From Paenibacillus_S sp043945595 (GTDB taxonomy: Bacteria; Bacillota; Bacilli; Paenibacillales; NBRC-103111), in contig NZ_JBIFNP010000001.1 in the NCBI RefSeq assembly GCF_043945595.1, positions 2,542,001 to 2,606,000 of the forward strand: a stretch of 64,000 nt of DNA, given 5' to 3'. Position numbers and translations under genes: made by a program. Positions within the stretch are counted from its first letter, which is position 1. The number at the start of each line of letters is the position of its first letter. Positions 8,413 to 17,686 of the stretch are shown in pieces. Under the pieces are notes generated by a model. It was given only the letters and a program-made list of their open reading frames with translations. It had not been told where the DNA came from and did not search any database.

Positions 8413-10722
8413 ATGAGAATTTCTTTTTCCGGATATTTTGTAAAGGTTGTCAGCTTTGTTCTTCTGCTCAGCACGATCCCCGTCCTGCTGTTAGGGGTGG
8501 CGGCTTACTGGAAATCTTCCAATATGGTGCAGGAGCAGGTCGTTCAAAGCAATATGCAGGTACTGCTGCAAACCCATATGAGGGTAGAGAAAGAGCTGAA
8601 GCTGATCGATCAGATGTCCACGAACCTGGTTGTTTCCAACCTCGTTAACCGGATGCTGAGACAACAGCTGGATGAGCAGGATTTCATCGTAGTGAATCAA
8701 ATTCAACAGAGCCTTAATCTGTTTAACTCGTACGAGCTCGGGATACGCGATGCCGTATTATACAGTCTGGAGACCGGTTGGCTTATCGGGGCGGGCACCT
8801 TTTATACGGAAGGAGGCTCGCGGTTCGACAGCAGGGAGCTGGCTGTCTATAACAGCTCGCCGCTCAACTCCTTCTGGGTTGTGGACAAATCGGAAACGGG
8901 CGGCGGTAAGGGCGTGCCTGCAGGCAATGTCATCAAGTTCGTGCAGAAGCTGCCGATCTATGCGGCCAAGCCGCTCGGCCTGATGGTCGTATCCGTATCG
9001 GTTCCCGACCTGCAAAGCCTGCTTGCGGATAACCGGCTTGCCGGGTCCACGTTTATTCTGGACGGCAAGTACGATTGGGTCGCTTCCAACGGCGCCGTTT
9101 CCGCTCAAACCGATACGCTCAAGCAGCAGCTTGTGCCGGAACTGAGCGGCCATAAAGAGACGGACGGCACGTTCATGCTGTCCACGGCCGAAGGCAGCTT
9201 TGCGGTCATTTACCGCAAGGCGGCTTATAATGGCTGGACGTACGTGTCGCTTGTGCCCACTGACGAGATATACAAGAAATCGAAGGATATCGGCTGGTAT
9301 ACGTTCTTTGCCTGCGCCGCCTTGGTGCTGCTGACTGTCGGGCTGTCGCTGCTTGGCTCGAACCGGATTTACCGGCCTGTCCGCAAGCTGTACGATTCGG
9401 TCCAGGATGAAGTGGATCAGCCGGAAAGCGGCCCGCGCGGCGATGAGCTGGAGGTCATCGGACAGCGCTTTCGCTCGATTTGGCGGCTGCGCAACGAGCT
9501 GTCCGCCAAACTGGAGCGGCAGCGTCCGCAGCTAAAGGAATTTTATTTGTTCAAGCTGTTTTCCGGCGGAGCCGGTGAGGCGGCGGAAGCGGCGGAGAAG
9601 CTGTCGGAGCTCGGCTTCGATCTCCAGGCGTCGGGCTATCACGCACTGGTGCTGCAGATCGACCAGCTGACCGATACGCGCTTTGAGGAGCGCGACCGGG
9701 ATTTGCTGCTGTTCGCCATTAACAATATGGTCGGGGAATTAATTGACGCTCCGCACCGCCTCGATCCGATCGTGATTAACCAGTCTCAGGTGACGATCAT
9801 CGGCAGCCACGAGGAGCTTCCTGCGCAATGGAAGCAGGAAGCTTCCCATTGGGTGAAGCTTGTGCAGAATAAGGTGCGCGAATTTTGGGGGCTGTCCGTC
9901 AGCCTGGGCATCAGCTCGCCGTTCGTTCATCTGAAGGACGCCGGCCAAGCCTATAATGAAGCGCTGGAAGCATTGAAATACAGGCTGAAGCTTGGCAATG
10001 AGGCGATTCTGTTTTATGCCGATGTCGTCCCTGCCAAATCGCCTGCGGCTTACTTCCCGCGGGAGCTGCTGGAAGGTCTGGTTGACGCGATCAAGCTGAC
10101 GGACCGGCAGACGGCAAACGACAAGCTGCATGAGTTTATCGCTCAGATTGTCAGCGGTGAGGCCAATCACCAGGTTTACCGCATTTCCTTTGTGCGGCTG
10201 CTGGCGGAGCTGCTCAACGTGGCGCAGGAATCCGGCACCAGTGTACAGGAGCTGGCCGGCGACCGGCTGCTGCTGTTCGAGCAATTGTTTCAGCTGCAAT
10301 CCGTGCAGGAAATCGAAGAATGGTTCCAAGGGCGTCTGTTGGAGCCGTTAATTCAAATGCTGGAAGACAAGCGGAAGGTCCGCTTTCAGAAAATATCGGA
10401 TGAAGTCAAGCTGCTCATCGAGCACCATTACGATTCCGAGCTTACGCTCGAAATGTGCGCGGACCGGCTAAATTATCATCCGGTCTATGTGAGCCGCATC
10501 TTCCGCAAGGAAACCGGCATGAGCTTCTCCGAATATTTATCCGGCTACCGGCATGAAGCGGCCAAAAAGCTGCTGGCGCAGACCCAGCTGTCGGTCGCGG
10601 AAATCGCAGGCAAAGTCGGCTACAATAACGGTCCGAACTTTTCGCGTCATTTCAAGAAGGTGGAGGGGGTTACCCCCGGGCATTACCGGGAGCTCGCGCA
10701 ATCGCAGGCTCCTCTGCAATAA
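8413..10722 (+). CDS. Membrane-anchored AraC family regulator (dCache-like sensor, YtdP type)
   Basis: 769 aa from the ATG at 8413, which has AAAGGA seven bases before it. A first membrane segment (VVSFVLLLSTIPVLLLGVAAYW) is followed by an extracytoplasmic sensor of about 270 residues and a second segment (WYTFFACAALVLLTVGLSLLG) near residue 300. The C-terminus has the double AraC helix-turn-helix (LTLEMCADRLNYHPVYVSRIFRKETG, then SVAEIAGKVGYNNGPNFSRHFKK). The layout lets an outside sugar signal act on DNA binding without phosphotransfer. It lies between the importer and the lyases and most likely controls both. Confidence 0.88.
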   Translation: MRISFSGYFVKVVSFVLLLSTIPVLLLGVAAYWKSSNMVQEQVVQSNMQVLLQTHMRVEKELKLIDQMSTNLVVSNLVNRMLRQQLDEQDFIVVNQIQQSLNLFNSYELGIRDAVLYSLETGWLIGAGTFYTEGGSRFDSRELAVYNSSPLNSFWVVDKSETGGGKGVPAGNVIKFVQKLPIYAAKPLGLMVVSVSVPDLQSLLADNRLAGSTFILDGKYDWVASNGAVSAQTDTLKQQLVPELSGHKETDGTFMLSTAEGSFAVIYRKAAYNGWTYVSLVPTDEIYKKSKDIGWYTFFACAALVLLTVGLSLLGSNRIYRPVRKLYDSVQDEVDQPESGPRGDELEVIGQRFRSIWRLRNELSAKLERQRPQLKEFYLFKLFSGGAGEAAEAAEKLSELGFDLQASGYHALVLQIDQLTDTRFEERDRDLLLFAINNMVGELIDAPHRLDPIVINQSQVTIIGSHEELPAQWKQEASHWVKLVQNKVREFWGLSVSLGISSPFVHLKDAGQAYNEALEALKYRLKLGNEAILFYADVVPAKSPAAYFPRELLEGLVDAIKLTDRQTANDKLHEFIAQIVSGEANHQVYRISFVRLLAELLNVAQESGTSVQELAGDRLLLFEQLFQLQSVQEIEEWFQGRLLEPLIQMLEDKRKVRFQKISDEVKLLIEHHYDSELTLEMCADRLNYHPVYVSRIFRKETGMSFSEYLSGYRHEAAKKLLAQTQLSVAEIAGKVGYNNGPNFSRHFKKVEGVTPGHYRELAQSQAPLQ

Positions 10723-10762
10723 CCGAAAGGTCATTTCATCAATCCAAAGGAGAGAGTGTGCC

Positions 10763-11933
10763 ATGCAGGGAACCAAATTTCGTCCGGAATACCGGGAATA
10801 TCAAGATAAGGTATCAGGCCGCCGCATCCTTCAGCTGACTGACTATTTCACGCACAGCAATCATTTTTATTTTACGAACCATACGTTTTTTCAAGGAGAT
10901 CTGATCTTCAAATCCCAGCGGGGCAACTCGAGCAATGTGTTCCGTCTGTATATGGACACGATGGAAATCGAACAGCTGACGGATTTGCCGCAGACGCTGC
11001 TGGATGACCGGTTTTACGACCGGATGCAGCACTCCTACGTTCACGAAGGCAACGAAGAGGTGTATATGTTTTATTTGGGCAAAGTGTTTGCCCTGCATTT
11101 GCGCACCTTGAAGCTGCGCGTGCTGTACGAAGCGCCGGACGGCTTCAAGCTGAGCTCGGGCTCGCCGAGCGCGGACGGCAAGTATGTATTTGCTTCGATT
11201 AACGAAAATAAGGTGCACCGCGAATTTGAAGACGGTTTCTTCGAAACCTGGGCGGCGTTTCCGGAAACGCGGATCGTCCGGATTGACGTCGAGACGGGCA
11301 AATCGGAGGTCGCCTATGCGGAGAAGTATTGGATCAAGCACGTGAACATGTCGCCGACCGTGCCGAACCTGATGACCTTCTGCCATGAAGGCCCTTGGCA
11401 CAAGGTCGATCACCGGGTCTGGCTGTTGAACACCGACACGGGTGAAACGTCCAAAATCGTTACGGACCAAAGCCCGCAGAAGACGGTCGGCCACGAGTAT
11501 TGGCTCGCCGACGGGGAACGGCTTGGTTATCACGGGAAGAAGACAGAGGCCGACGGCTCGGTGCACGGCTATTTCGGATTTATCCGCCATGACAATACGG
11601 AGAAAATCGAGCTGGACTTTCCGTTCCACAGCCAGCACTTTCACAGCAACGACATGGATCTGATTGTCGGCGACGGCCAGCGGATCGTCAATCCGCATAT
11701 TTTGCTGTGGCAGCGCGAGGGCGGCGGCTTCAGCGAGCCGCGGGTGCTTGCTTATCACGGCGGCATGTCGATCCTGCAGGCGTCGCACGTGCATCCGCGC
11801 TTTACCGAGGACGGCCAGCAGGTGCTGTACACCTCGGACCGCGGCGGATACGCTAACATTTACCTCGCCGAGGTAGGCAGCACGAAGCGACCTGCCGACA
11901 CTGGCCGAGGTGCAGGCGAGAGGGAAAGAGTAG
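10763..11933 (+). pseudogene. ogl: Oligogalacturonate lyase (PL22), first copy, frameshift in last codons
   Basis: About 389 aa when repaired. The seven-bladed propeller features of PL22 are present: GRRILQLTDYFTHSNHFYFTN at the start, LSSGSPSADGKYV, NMSPTVPNLMTFCHEGPW, and the metal-binding region FHSQHFHSND. The enzyme would cleave short unsaturated or saturated oligogalacturonides in the cytoplasm to deoxy-diketouronate. Near 11875-11890 one extra base (for example an A of GAAG) shifts the frame; unshifted, translation would run into the next gene. In the shifted frame LPTLAEVQARGKE ends at TAG 11931-11933, matching the end of the second copy. The core is intact, so the enzyme may work even if the shift is real. 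Confidence 0.88.
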
Positions 11934-11954
11934 AATCAAGCGAGGAGGATGAGC

Positions 11955-13125
11955 ATGCAGGGGACCGTATTCAAACCGGAATTCCGCGAGTACCGGGATC
12001 AAATTTCCGGCCGCCGCATCGTGCAGCTGACCGATTATTTTGCCCACAGCAATCATTTGTACTTCACGAACGAAACGTTCTTCCAAGGCGATATTATATT
12101 CAAATCGCAGCGCGGGAATGCGAGCAATCTGTTCCGGCTGGACATGAATTCGATGCAGATTGTACAGCTGACCGATTTGCCCCAGCCTGGATACGACGAC
12201 CGCTATTTCGACCGTCTGCTGTTATCGTATGTGCATGAAGGCAATGAAGAGGTGTATATGTTTTACCTCGGCCAGGTGCTGGCCTTGAACCTTAAGACCC
12301 TGCGGCAGCGTGTGCTGTATAATACCCCCGATGGGTATTATTTAAGCTCAGGCTCGCCGAGCGCCGACGGCAAGTATATCGTCGTCTCCATTAACGAGAA
12401 CAAGGTGCACCGCGAATTCGAGGGAGGCTTCTACGAGACGTGGGCCGCCTTCCCCGAAACGCGGCTGATCCGTATCGACATTGAGACCGGCGCGACGGAT
12501 ACGGTTTATGCGGAGCCCTACTGGATCAAGCACGTCAATCTGTCACCGACGGTGCCGAACCTGCTGACCTTCTGCCATGAGGGGCCGTGGGCACCGCATC
12601 GACCACCGGGTTTGGCTGCTCGATCTGAACACCGGCGAAGCTTCCAAGGTGGTGTTGGATCAGGGGCCGCAGAAGTCGGTCGGGCACGAGTATTGGTTCA
12701 CCGACGGCGTACGGCTCGGCTATCACGGCCGCAAGGTGCAGCCGGACGGACAGATTCACGGCTATTTCGGCTCGATCCGTTACGACAATACGGAGCAGAC
12801 CGAGATCGACTTTCCGTTCCAAAGCCATCATTTCCACAGCAACGATCTCGAGCTGATCGTCGGCGACGGCCAGCGGATCACGAATCCGCATGTGCTGCTG
12901 TGGAAAAGAACGGACGCGGGCTTCGATCAGCCTCGCGTCCTGGCGTACCATGGCGGCATGGCGATCAACGCCGCCACCCACGTGCATCCGCGTTTCACCG
13001 CGGATACGTCGCAAGTGCTGTACACGTCCGACCGGGGCGGGTACTCGAATCTGTACCTCGTTGAGGTTGGAGACGTGGAGGAGCTTCCGCTGCTTGCCGA
13101 TGTGCAGGCAAGCAAACGAACCTAA
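11955..13125 (+). pseudogene. ogl: Oligogalacturonate lyase (PL22), second copy, one frameshift
   Basis: Repaired length about 389 aa, equal to the first copy and very similar throughout (roughly three quarters identical by eye). Start ATG at 11955 with GAGGAGG six bases before; the ATG at 11949 overlaps that site. The frame breaks at 12588-12591, where GGGCCGTGGGCACCGC should read GPWHR; removing one G restores it. The second frame continues IDHRVWLLDLNTGE, FQSHHFHSND (metal-site region) and ends LLADVQASKRT. Role as for the first copy; the pair may differ in preferred chain length. The break is a one-base insertion, as elsewhere in this window. Confidence 0.88.
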
Positions 13126-13161
13126 GGGCGGCGTATAGGTGACGCCCCTTGCTTACCGGAC

Positions 13162-13191
13162 CGGCGGCCAGCAGAGGCCGCCGTTTTTTTT
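13162..13191 (+). terminator. Strong intrinsic terminator closing the oligogalacturonide block
   Basis: Perfect stem CGGCGGCC / GGCCGCCG (13162-13169 with 13176-13183), six-base loop AGCAGA, then eight T. Confidence 0.93.
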
Positions 13192-13252
13192 GCATGGGAA
13201 GCTCCCGCGTCTCTATTGTTTCATTCAGTGAAGCACTTCGGCGGGGTCCGGC

Positions 13253-14095
13253 CTAAAGCATTTTTGTAAACTGGCTGCGGAAGGTGCTCGGCCTCATGCC
13301 TGTTTTGCTGTAAAACAGGTTCGAGAAATAATGCGGGTCGACATAACCGAGCTTAAAGCCAATTTCGCTTATGCTCAGCTGCGTGTCTAACAGCATCATT
13401 TTCGCCGATTCAATCTTTTTGGAAATGACATAATTATAGAGGGTCGTCCCGACCTCTTTCTTAAACAAACGATTCATCTGCTTATTGGACATGCCGATCT
13501 GCGCAGACAGCTGAATGGAATCGTAAGGCTGAAGGATACGGTTATCCAATTGCCGCTTGATCGCCTGCACCGTTGGAGATAGGGCTTCTCCCTTTTTACG
13601 CAAAGCTTCGGATAGGCTTATAATGATTCGCATGACAACCATTTGCAGCTCGCTCTGCAGCTCCTCCAACGATTTGTGTACAGCGCTTTCAACCGCTTCA
13701 GCAAAAAGAGCTTGGAGTCCGCTGTCAGGAATCACGATATGGGAGAGCAGCTGATAGGCTTCCAGCAGCTTCAGAATCCAATTGCCGCTGATGTTCAGCC
13801 AAATATAGCTCCACGGCTCGCTGGGATTCGGATCGGCGGTAACTTCATGGTAAAACCCGGCAGGCAGGATGAAGAGGTCACCTTGACGTGCGGCAGAGCT
13901 GTGGGACCCTACCTGAACATGGCCCTGCCCGGACAGCACATAACCGAACACCGTAATTTTGGCGAGCTTTCGAACGTTACGGTAGTCCTTATCGCAGTAG
14001 TTGATCCCTAAAAATTGCACGCTCAGAGGAGGCGGAGCTCCCAGCGGAGGCAGGTGATAGATGGGGCCGTGCTTGCTTGGTTTGTCTAACATCAT
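13253..14095 (-). CDS. AraC family regulator with N-terminal cupin
   Basis: 280 aa from the ATG at 14095, which has GGGAGG six bases upstream; an in-frame ATG at 14119 lies before that site. The N-terminal half is a cupin-like sugar-sensing barrel (VFGYVLSGQGHVQVGSHS, ARQGDLFILPAGFYHEV, PWSYIWLNISG). The C-terminal half is a double helix-turn-helix (IQLSAQIGMSNKQMNRLFKKEVG, then SISEIGFKLGYVDPHYFSNLFYSKTG). It is transcribed divergently from the GH43 genes and probably regulates them in response to an imported arabinoside. No membrane segment is present, unlike the AraC regulators at 8413 and 35000. Confidence 0.9.
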   Translation of the reverse strand: MMLDKPSKHGPIYHLPPLGAPPPLSVQFLGINYCDKDYRNVRKLAKITVFGYVLSGQGHVQVGSHSSAARQGDLFILPAGFYHEVTADPNPSEPWSYIWLNISGNWILKLLEAYQLLSHIVIPDSGLQALFAEAVESAVHKSLEELQSELQMVVMRIIISLSEALRKKGEALSPTVQAIKRQLDNRILQPYDSIQLSAQIGMSNKQMNRLFKKEVGTTLYNYVISKKIESAKMMLLDTQLSISEIGFKLGYVDPHYFSNLFYSKTGMRPSTFRSQFTKML

Positions 14096-14200
14096 CGGGA
14101 GCCTCCCATGACAACTCATTTCTAGAATAATTATTATATTTTAGCATGATTTATCGTATTGGGACATGCCCGCACAAATTCATCGTCTGCAACAAGCTCG

Positions 14201-14226
14201 ATCCCCCTCGCGAAAGGCAGGGGGAT
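14201..14226. other. Hairpin in the divergent intergenic region
   Basis: Perfect ATCCCCCT / AGGGGGAT stem (14201-14208 with 14219-14226) with ten-base loop and no clear T run. It lies between the divergent AraC and GH43 starts. It could be a transcript structure or an operator; neither is shown. Confidence 0.35.
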
Positions 14227-14332
14227 TTGCCATGTCCATTTTCCTCACCTGGAAGCACCGGATTCTCTATTAAGCTGTTGTGCAAACCGCGATATACTGA
14301 ACTAAACCAAGGACAAAAGGAGCATATTTCAA

Positions 14333-15766
14333 ATGCTTACATCAAGCAGTAATCATCAAAATGCATTTCTCATGGGTTATTTTCGCTCAGGTCCCGGACA
14401 GAGCCACAAGGCTGAACAGCTGCATTATGCCTACAGCCGGGACGGTCTGCATTGGTATGAATTGAACGGCAACCGCCCGGTATGGACATCGAGCCTAGGG
14501 CAGGGAATTTTAAGAGACCCGTTTATAAGCAAAGGACCGGATGGCAAATGGCATCTGGTGTTTACAATTCGTCCCCGCGGTCCAGCTATCGGCTATGCGG
14601 CCTCGGATGATTTGATTCATTGGACTGAAGAAAAAGCGCTTCCAGTCATGAAAGAAATTCCCGATACGGTCAACAGCTGGGCTCCCGAGTTTGCCTATGA
14701 CCCGGTCCGGAACGATTTTCTTGTTTACTGGGCTTCCAGTACAGGCAAGGATCTAAGTAACAGTAAGCATTATTGCGCCCGCACCAAGGACTGGACAACC
14801 TTTTCCCAAACCGATTTGTTCTACGATCCTGGCTTTCAGACGATTGATGCCAGTCTTGCCGAGCATGACGGAAAATATTATATGGCTATTAAAGACGAAA
14901 GTCATGTCTATGAGCCCTTGAAATATCCGCATCCGCCGATGAATTTCCTGGCCGTATCGGATGAACTGGCGGGGCCTTATGAAATCCTGCCCGGCGTTCA
15001 AACACCGGACTATACGGAAGGGCCTGAATTTCTATGGGTCGACAGTAAGCGGAAATGGCTGCTGTACTATGATTATTGGGCTTACGGCAAGTTCGGCGTG
15101 ATGGAATCCGCAGATATGATTCATTGGTCCGGTGAACTGGACGAGAAACGGATTCGCTTCCCTTACCGGGCCCGGCATGCCACGATGTTTCCGGTCAGCC
15201 ATCAGGAGCTTCAGCGTCTTCTGGAGCAATATGCATTGCTGGCGCAGTACAGAACGCCGACGTATGCGCCTGTCAGAGTAGCTGCGGAGGAGGCAGACGG
15301 CTTTTTCCATGAAGCCTTCTCCATGCGTTCGGTCATCATGGATATTAAAATGCAGTCTGCAGCCGGCATTCAAGTTCTGTTCGATGAGGGAGATTCGGTC
15401 AACGGGCTCGCCCTTCGGCTGCGGGACGGGTACCTGGAAGGCGCGGTATGCTCGAACGGTCACCGCTGCATCGTTACCGGGGAGCTTGTGCAGCAGACGG
15501 ACCCGGCGGAGTGGATTCAGATTGCGGCGGCCTATGAAGAAGGGAAGCTGTGCCTCTATGTGGACGGCCGTCTTTCAGGCGAAGGCAGCGCTTCGTTTGC
15601 ATTGGTAAGAGCGCATGACAGCGCCGGCGGTTACGGAGGGCGCTTCGGAACGGACGCTTTTGGCGATCACGGAGGCAAAGCCGCTTTTGACGGAGCCATC
15701 AAAAATGTACGTATCTACTCGGTCCCGCTGCAGCAAGAGGATGTATCGCTAGCAGCGCAAGCCTGA
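14333..15766 (+). CDS. Glycoside hydrolase family 43-like protein with C-terminal LamG-like domain
   Basis: 477 aa with no signal peptide, so cytoplasmic. A five-bladed propeller spans residues 1-290, with the usual acidic triad candidates: Asp in ILRDPFISKGPDG, Asp in TIDASLAEHDG, Glu in YTEGPEFLWV. Sugar-site repeats such as DDLIHWTEE are also present. The remaining 180 residues resemble a LamG/concanavalin sandwich (IQVLFDEGDSVNGLALRLRDG, GKLCLYVDGRLSG, FDGAIKNVRIYSVPL). It probably removes arabinose or xylose from imported oligosaccharides. The start has AAAAGGA 11 bases upstream. It heads an operon with the next genes. Confidence 0.85.
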   Translation: MLTSSSNHQNAFLMGYFRSGPGQSHKAEQLHYAYSRDGLHWYELNGNRPVWTSSLGQGILRDPFISKGPDGKWHLVFTIRPRGPAIGYAASDDLIHWTEEKALPVMKEIPDTVNSWAPEFAYDPVRNDFLVYWASSTGKDLSNSKHYCARTKDWTTFSQTDLFYDPGFQTIDASLAEHDGKYYMAIKDESHVYEPLKYPHPPMNFLAVSDELAGPYEILPGVQTPDYTEGPEFLWVDSKRKWLLYYDYWAYGKFGVMESADMIHWSGELDEKRIRFPYRARHATMFPVSHQELQRLLEQYALLAQYRTPTYAPVRVAAEEADGFFHEAFSMRSVIMDIKMQSAAGIQVLFDEGDSVNGLALRLRDGYLEGAVCSNGHRCIVTGELVQQTDPAEWIQIAAAYEEGKLCLYVDGRLSGEGSASFALVRAHDSAGGYGGRFGTDAFGDHGGKAAFDGAIKNVRIYSVPLQQEDVSLAAQA

Positions 15767-15793
15767 AAATTCGAATGTGAAAGGGAGAACACA

Positions 15794-16802
15794 ATGAATC
15801 GTGATTTTATCGTTCAACCGCCTCATCCCGAGACGGAATGGTCCGCATGTACAGGCTATTCCGAAGAGGCAGCCCTTATCGAGCCTATCCTGGACGTGCC
15901 CTTAAGCGACACCAGTATTTGCGCACTGACCGGACAAGACGTACTACTTGACCGGAACAACGGACGATGCGAGCCTGCAAATCTGGACATCCCGCGATCT
16001 GAAAAGCTGGGCGGGGCCCAAGGAAGTATGGAGCCTGGAGCGGGAGGGCACCTGGCAAAAGGTAAGTGAAGCCGAAGGCGCCTGCGGCATTTGCGCTCCC
16101 GAAATTCATTATGCGAAGGGAACGTTCTGGATTTCCTATGGCTTGCGGCAAGGCGGCACCGGCCTGCTTAAAAGCAGGTCAGCTTCTATCGAAGGGCCGT
16201 ATGAGGATAGGGGGCAAATGACTGCTGACGGGCAGGATGCCTCCTTATTCGAGGACGAAGACGGGACGATGTACTGGGTTTACGGCAATGGGCGACTGGC
16301 CCGGATGAAGGAAGAGATGACAGGGCTTGCCGAGACCCCCGTTATGGTGGAGGTACAGCCGTGGAAGATTGCGGGACGGGAAGATCATCCGTCTTATACC
16401 GGAAATGCCCAAGTGGGAGCGCATGGAGCCTTCTTGTACAAGCGGGACGGCTACTATTATATGTTTTGCGCGGATCCGTTTGAACGGATGGGCAGCGATG
16501 CCGTCGATACCTTTGTCGCGGTGAGCCAATCGATTTACGGTCCGTACAGCCGGCGGTATTTGGCTTTTCCCCATGGAGGACAAATCACCTTATTTGCGCA
16601 GCAGGACGACCGTCTGTATGCCGCCTTCACGGGCAGCGGCAGCTATTCGCCGGTTCAAGGGTATCCATCCATCGTCCAGCTGTCCATTGCGGGACAGGGC
16701 TTCATCCGGCCGGTTGAAGAAGCCGTGCTGGAGAAGGGAGCCGTAGCCTTGTTAAAGCCTACAGGCGATTTTGTGATTCGCGACCCGCATGTTAGTAGAT
16801 GA
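15794..16802 (+). pseudogene. GH43-like propeller, first half of a tandem double-propeller protein, frameshift plus in-frame stop
   Basis: Starts at ATG 15794 behind AAAGGGAG. The first frame reads to LSDTSICA and then breaks at 15925-15929, where one extra base separates it from PDKTYYLTGTTDD in the next frame. The propeller then runs intact (CAPEIHYAKGTFWISYG, DASLFEDEDGTMYWVYG, RYLAFPHGG) to RDPHVSR and TGA at 16800-16802. The TGA is in frame with the next propeller, whose PDGMYYLTGT directly follows, so both halves were one protein of about 597 residues. The expected catalytic Glu is His here (GAHGAFLY against GYEGAF in the second half). This half is therefore probably non-catalytic. Confidence 0.8.
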
Positions 16803-17588
16803 CCGGACGGGATGTATTATTTGACCGGAACGTCAGATAAGCCGTACGGCAATTTTTGGGACCGGAACAACCAGCTTCACGTGTGGAGCTCCAAGGATTT
16901 AAAGGAATGGAACCATGTGGCCAAGGTATGGGATCTTGCCGAAGACGGGACATGGGAAAATAACATCTACGAGAACCCTTGTCTCTGGGCTCCGGAGATG
17001 ATCTATTTGTACGGCGCGTTCTGGATCACTTATTCGCTCAAAGGCGGAGGCACCGGCTTGATCAAAAGCGTTTCCGGCCAAGCGGAAGGGCCGTACATCG
17101 ATATGGGGCGCATGACGAATACGGATATTGACTCCAGCCTGTTCCAGGATGACGACGGTCAAGTATATTTCGTATGGCAGGACGGCAAGATCGCCAGAAT
17201 GAAGCCCGACATGACGGGCTTTGCCGAAGATCCCCGCAAGCTGCTATGCTCAGACGGGCAGCGCGTTGGATATGAAGGCGCCTTTATTATCAAGTATAAA
17301 GGGAAGTATATCCTTGGCGCGGCAGAGTGGAACGGGGATAAACGTGTGGACGGCACGTATGATTTGATGTACGCGACGGCCGATGAGCTGTATGGACCTT
17401 ATACGCCAAGGCGGCTGGCGGTGCCTCACGGCGGGCATGGAACGATGTTTATCGATCATCGCGGCAGGCTCTTGTGCACGCTGTTCGGTAACGACCGCAC
17501 GGCTCCTTTTCGTACCCGTACCGGTATTGTGCTGCTTCAAGCCGAAGCGGATGATCAAGGCATGCGCATTGAGCCGTCCTTGGACTAA
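16803..17588 (+). pseudogene. GH43-like propeller, second half of the tandem double-propeller protein
   Basis: In frame with the preceding half after TGA 16800-16802. Translation from ATG 16812 would give 258 aa, but that ATG lies inside the first strand of the fold (PDGMYYLTGTSD) and has no ribosome site, so it is not a natural start. Features: base Asp contributed by IRDPHVSR just before the TGA, WAPEMIYLYGAFWITYS, Asp in DIDSSLFQDDDG, Glu in GYEGAFIIKYKGKY, and LAVPHGGHGTMF. This half keeps all acidic positions. As sequenced it would lose its first strand and base. A single G-to-T change (GGA to TGA) would explain the stop. A strong terminator follows. Confidence 0.78.
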
Positions 17589-17600
17589 TGGATCAAAGAT

Positions 17601-17642
17601 ACATGAATCCAGCTCTTGACCGGGCGGGATTCATGTTTTTTC
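17601..17642 (+). terminator. Intrinsic terminator after the double-propeller gene
   Basis: Stem ACATGAATCC / GGATTCATGT (17601-17610 with 17627-17636), 16-base loop, then TTTTTT. Confidence 0.85.
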
Positions 17643-17686
17643 ATATTCGAGCCTAACTACGTTATGGACAAGAGGAGAGTGACGGG

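Noticed and set aside
10553..12238. Continuous 561-codon frame spanning the end of the AraC gene, the first lyase and the start of the second
   Set aside because: Only the middle matches a family. The ends read the neighbours' DNA in wrong frames, and the true end of the lyase is restored by removing one base near 11880.
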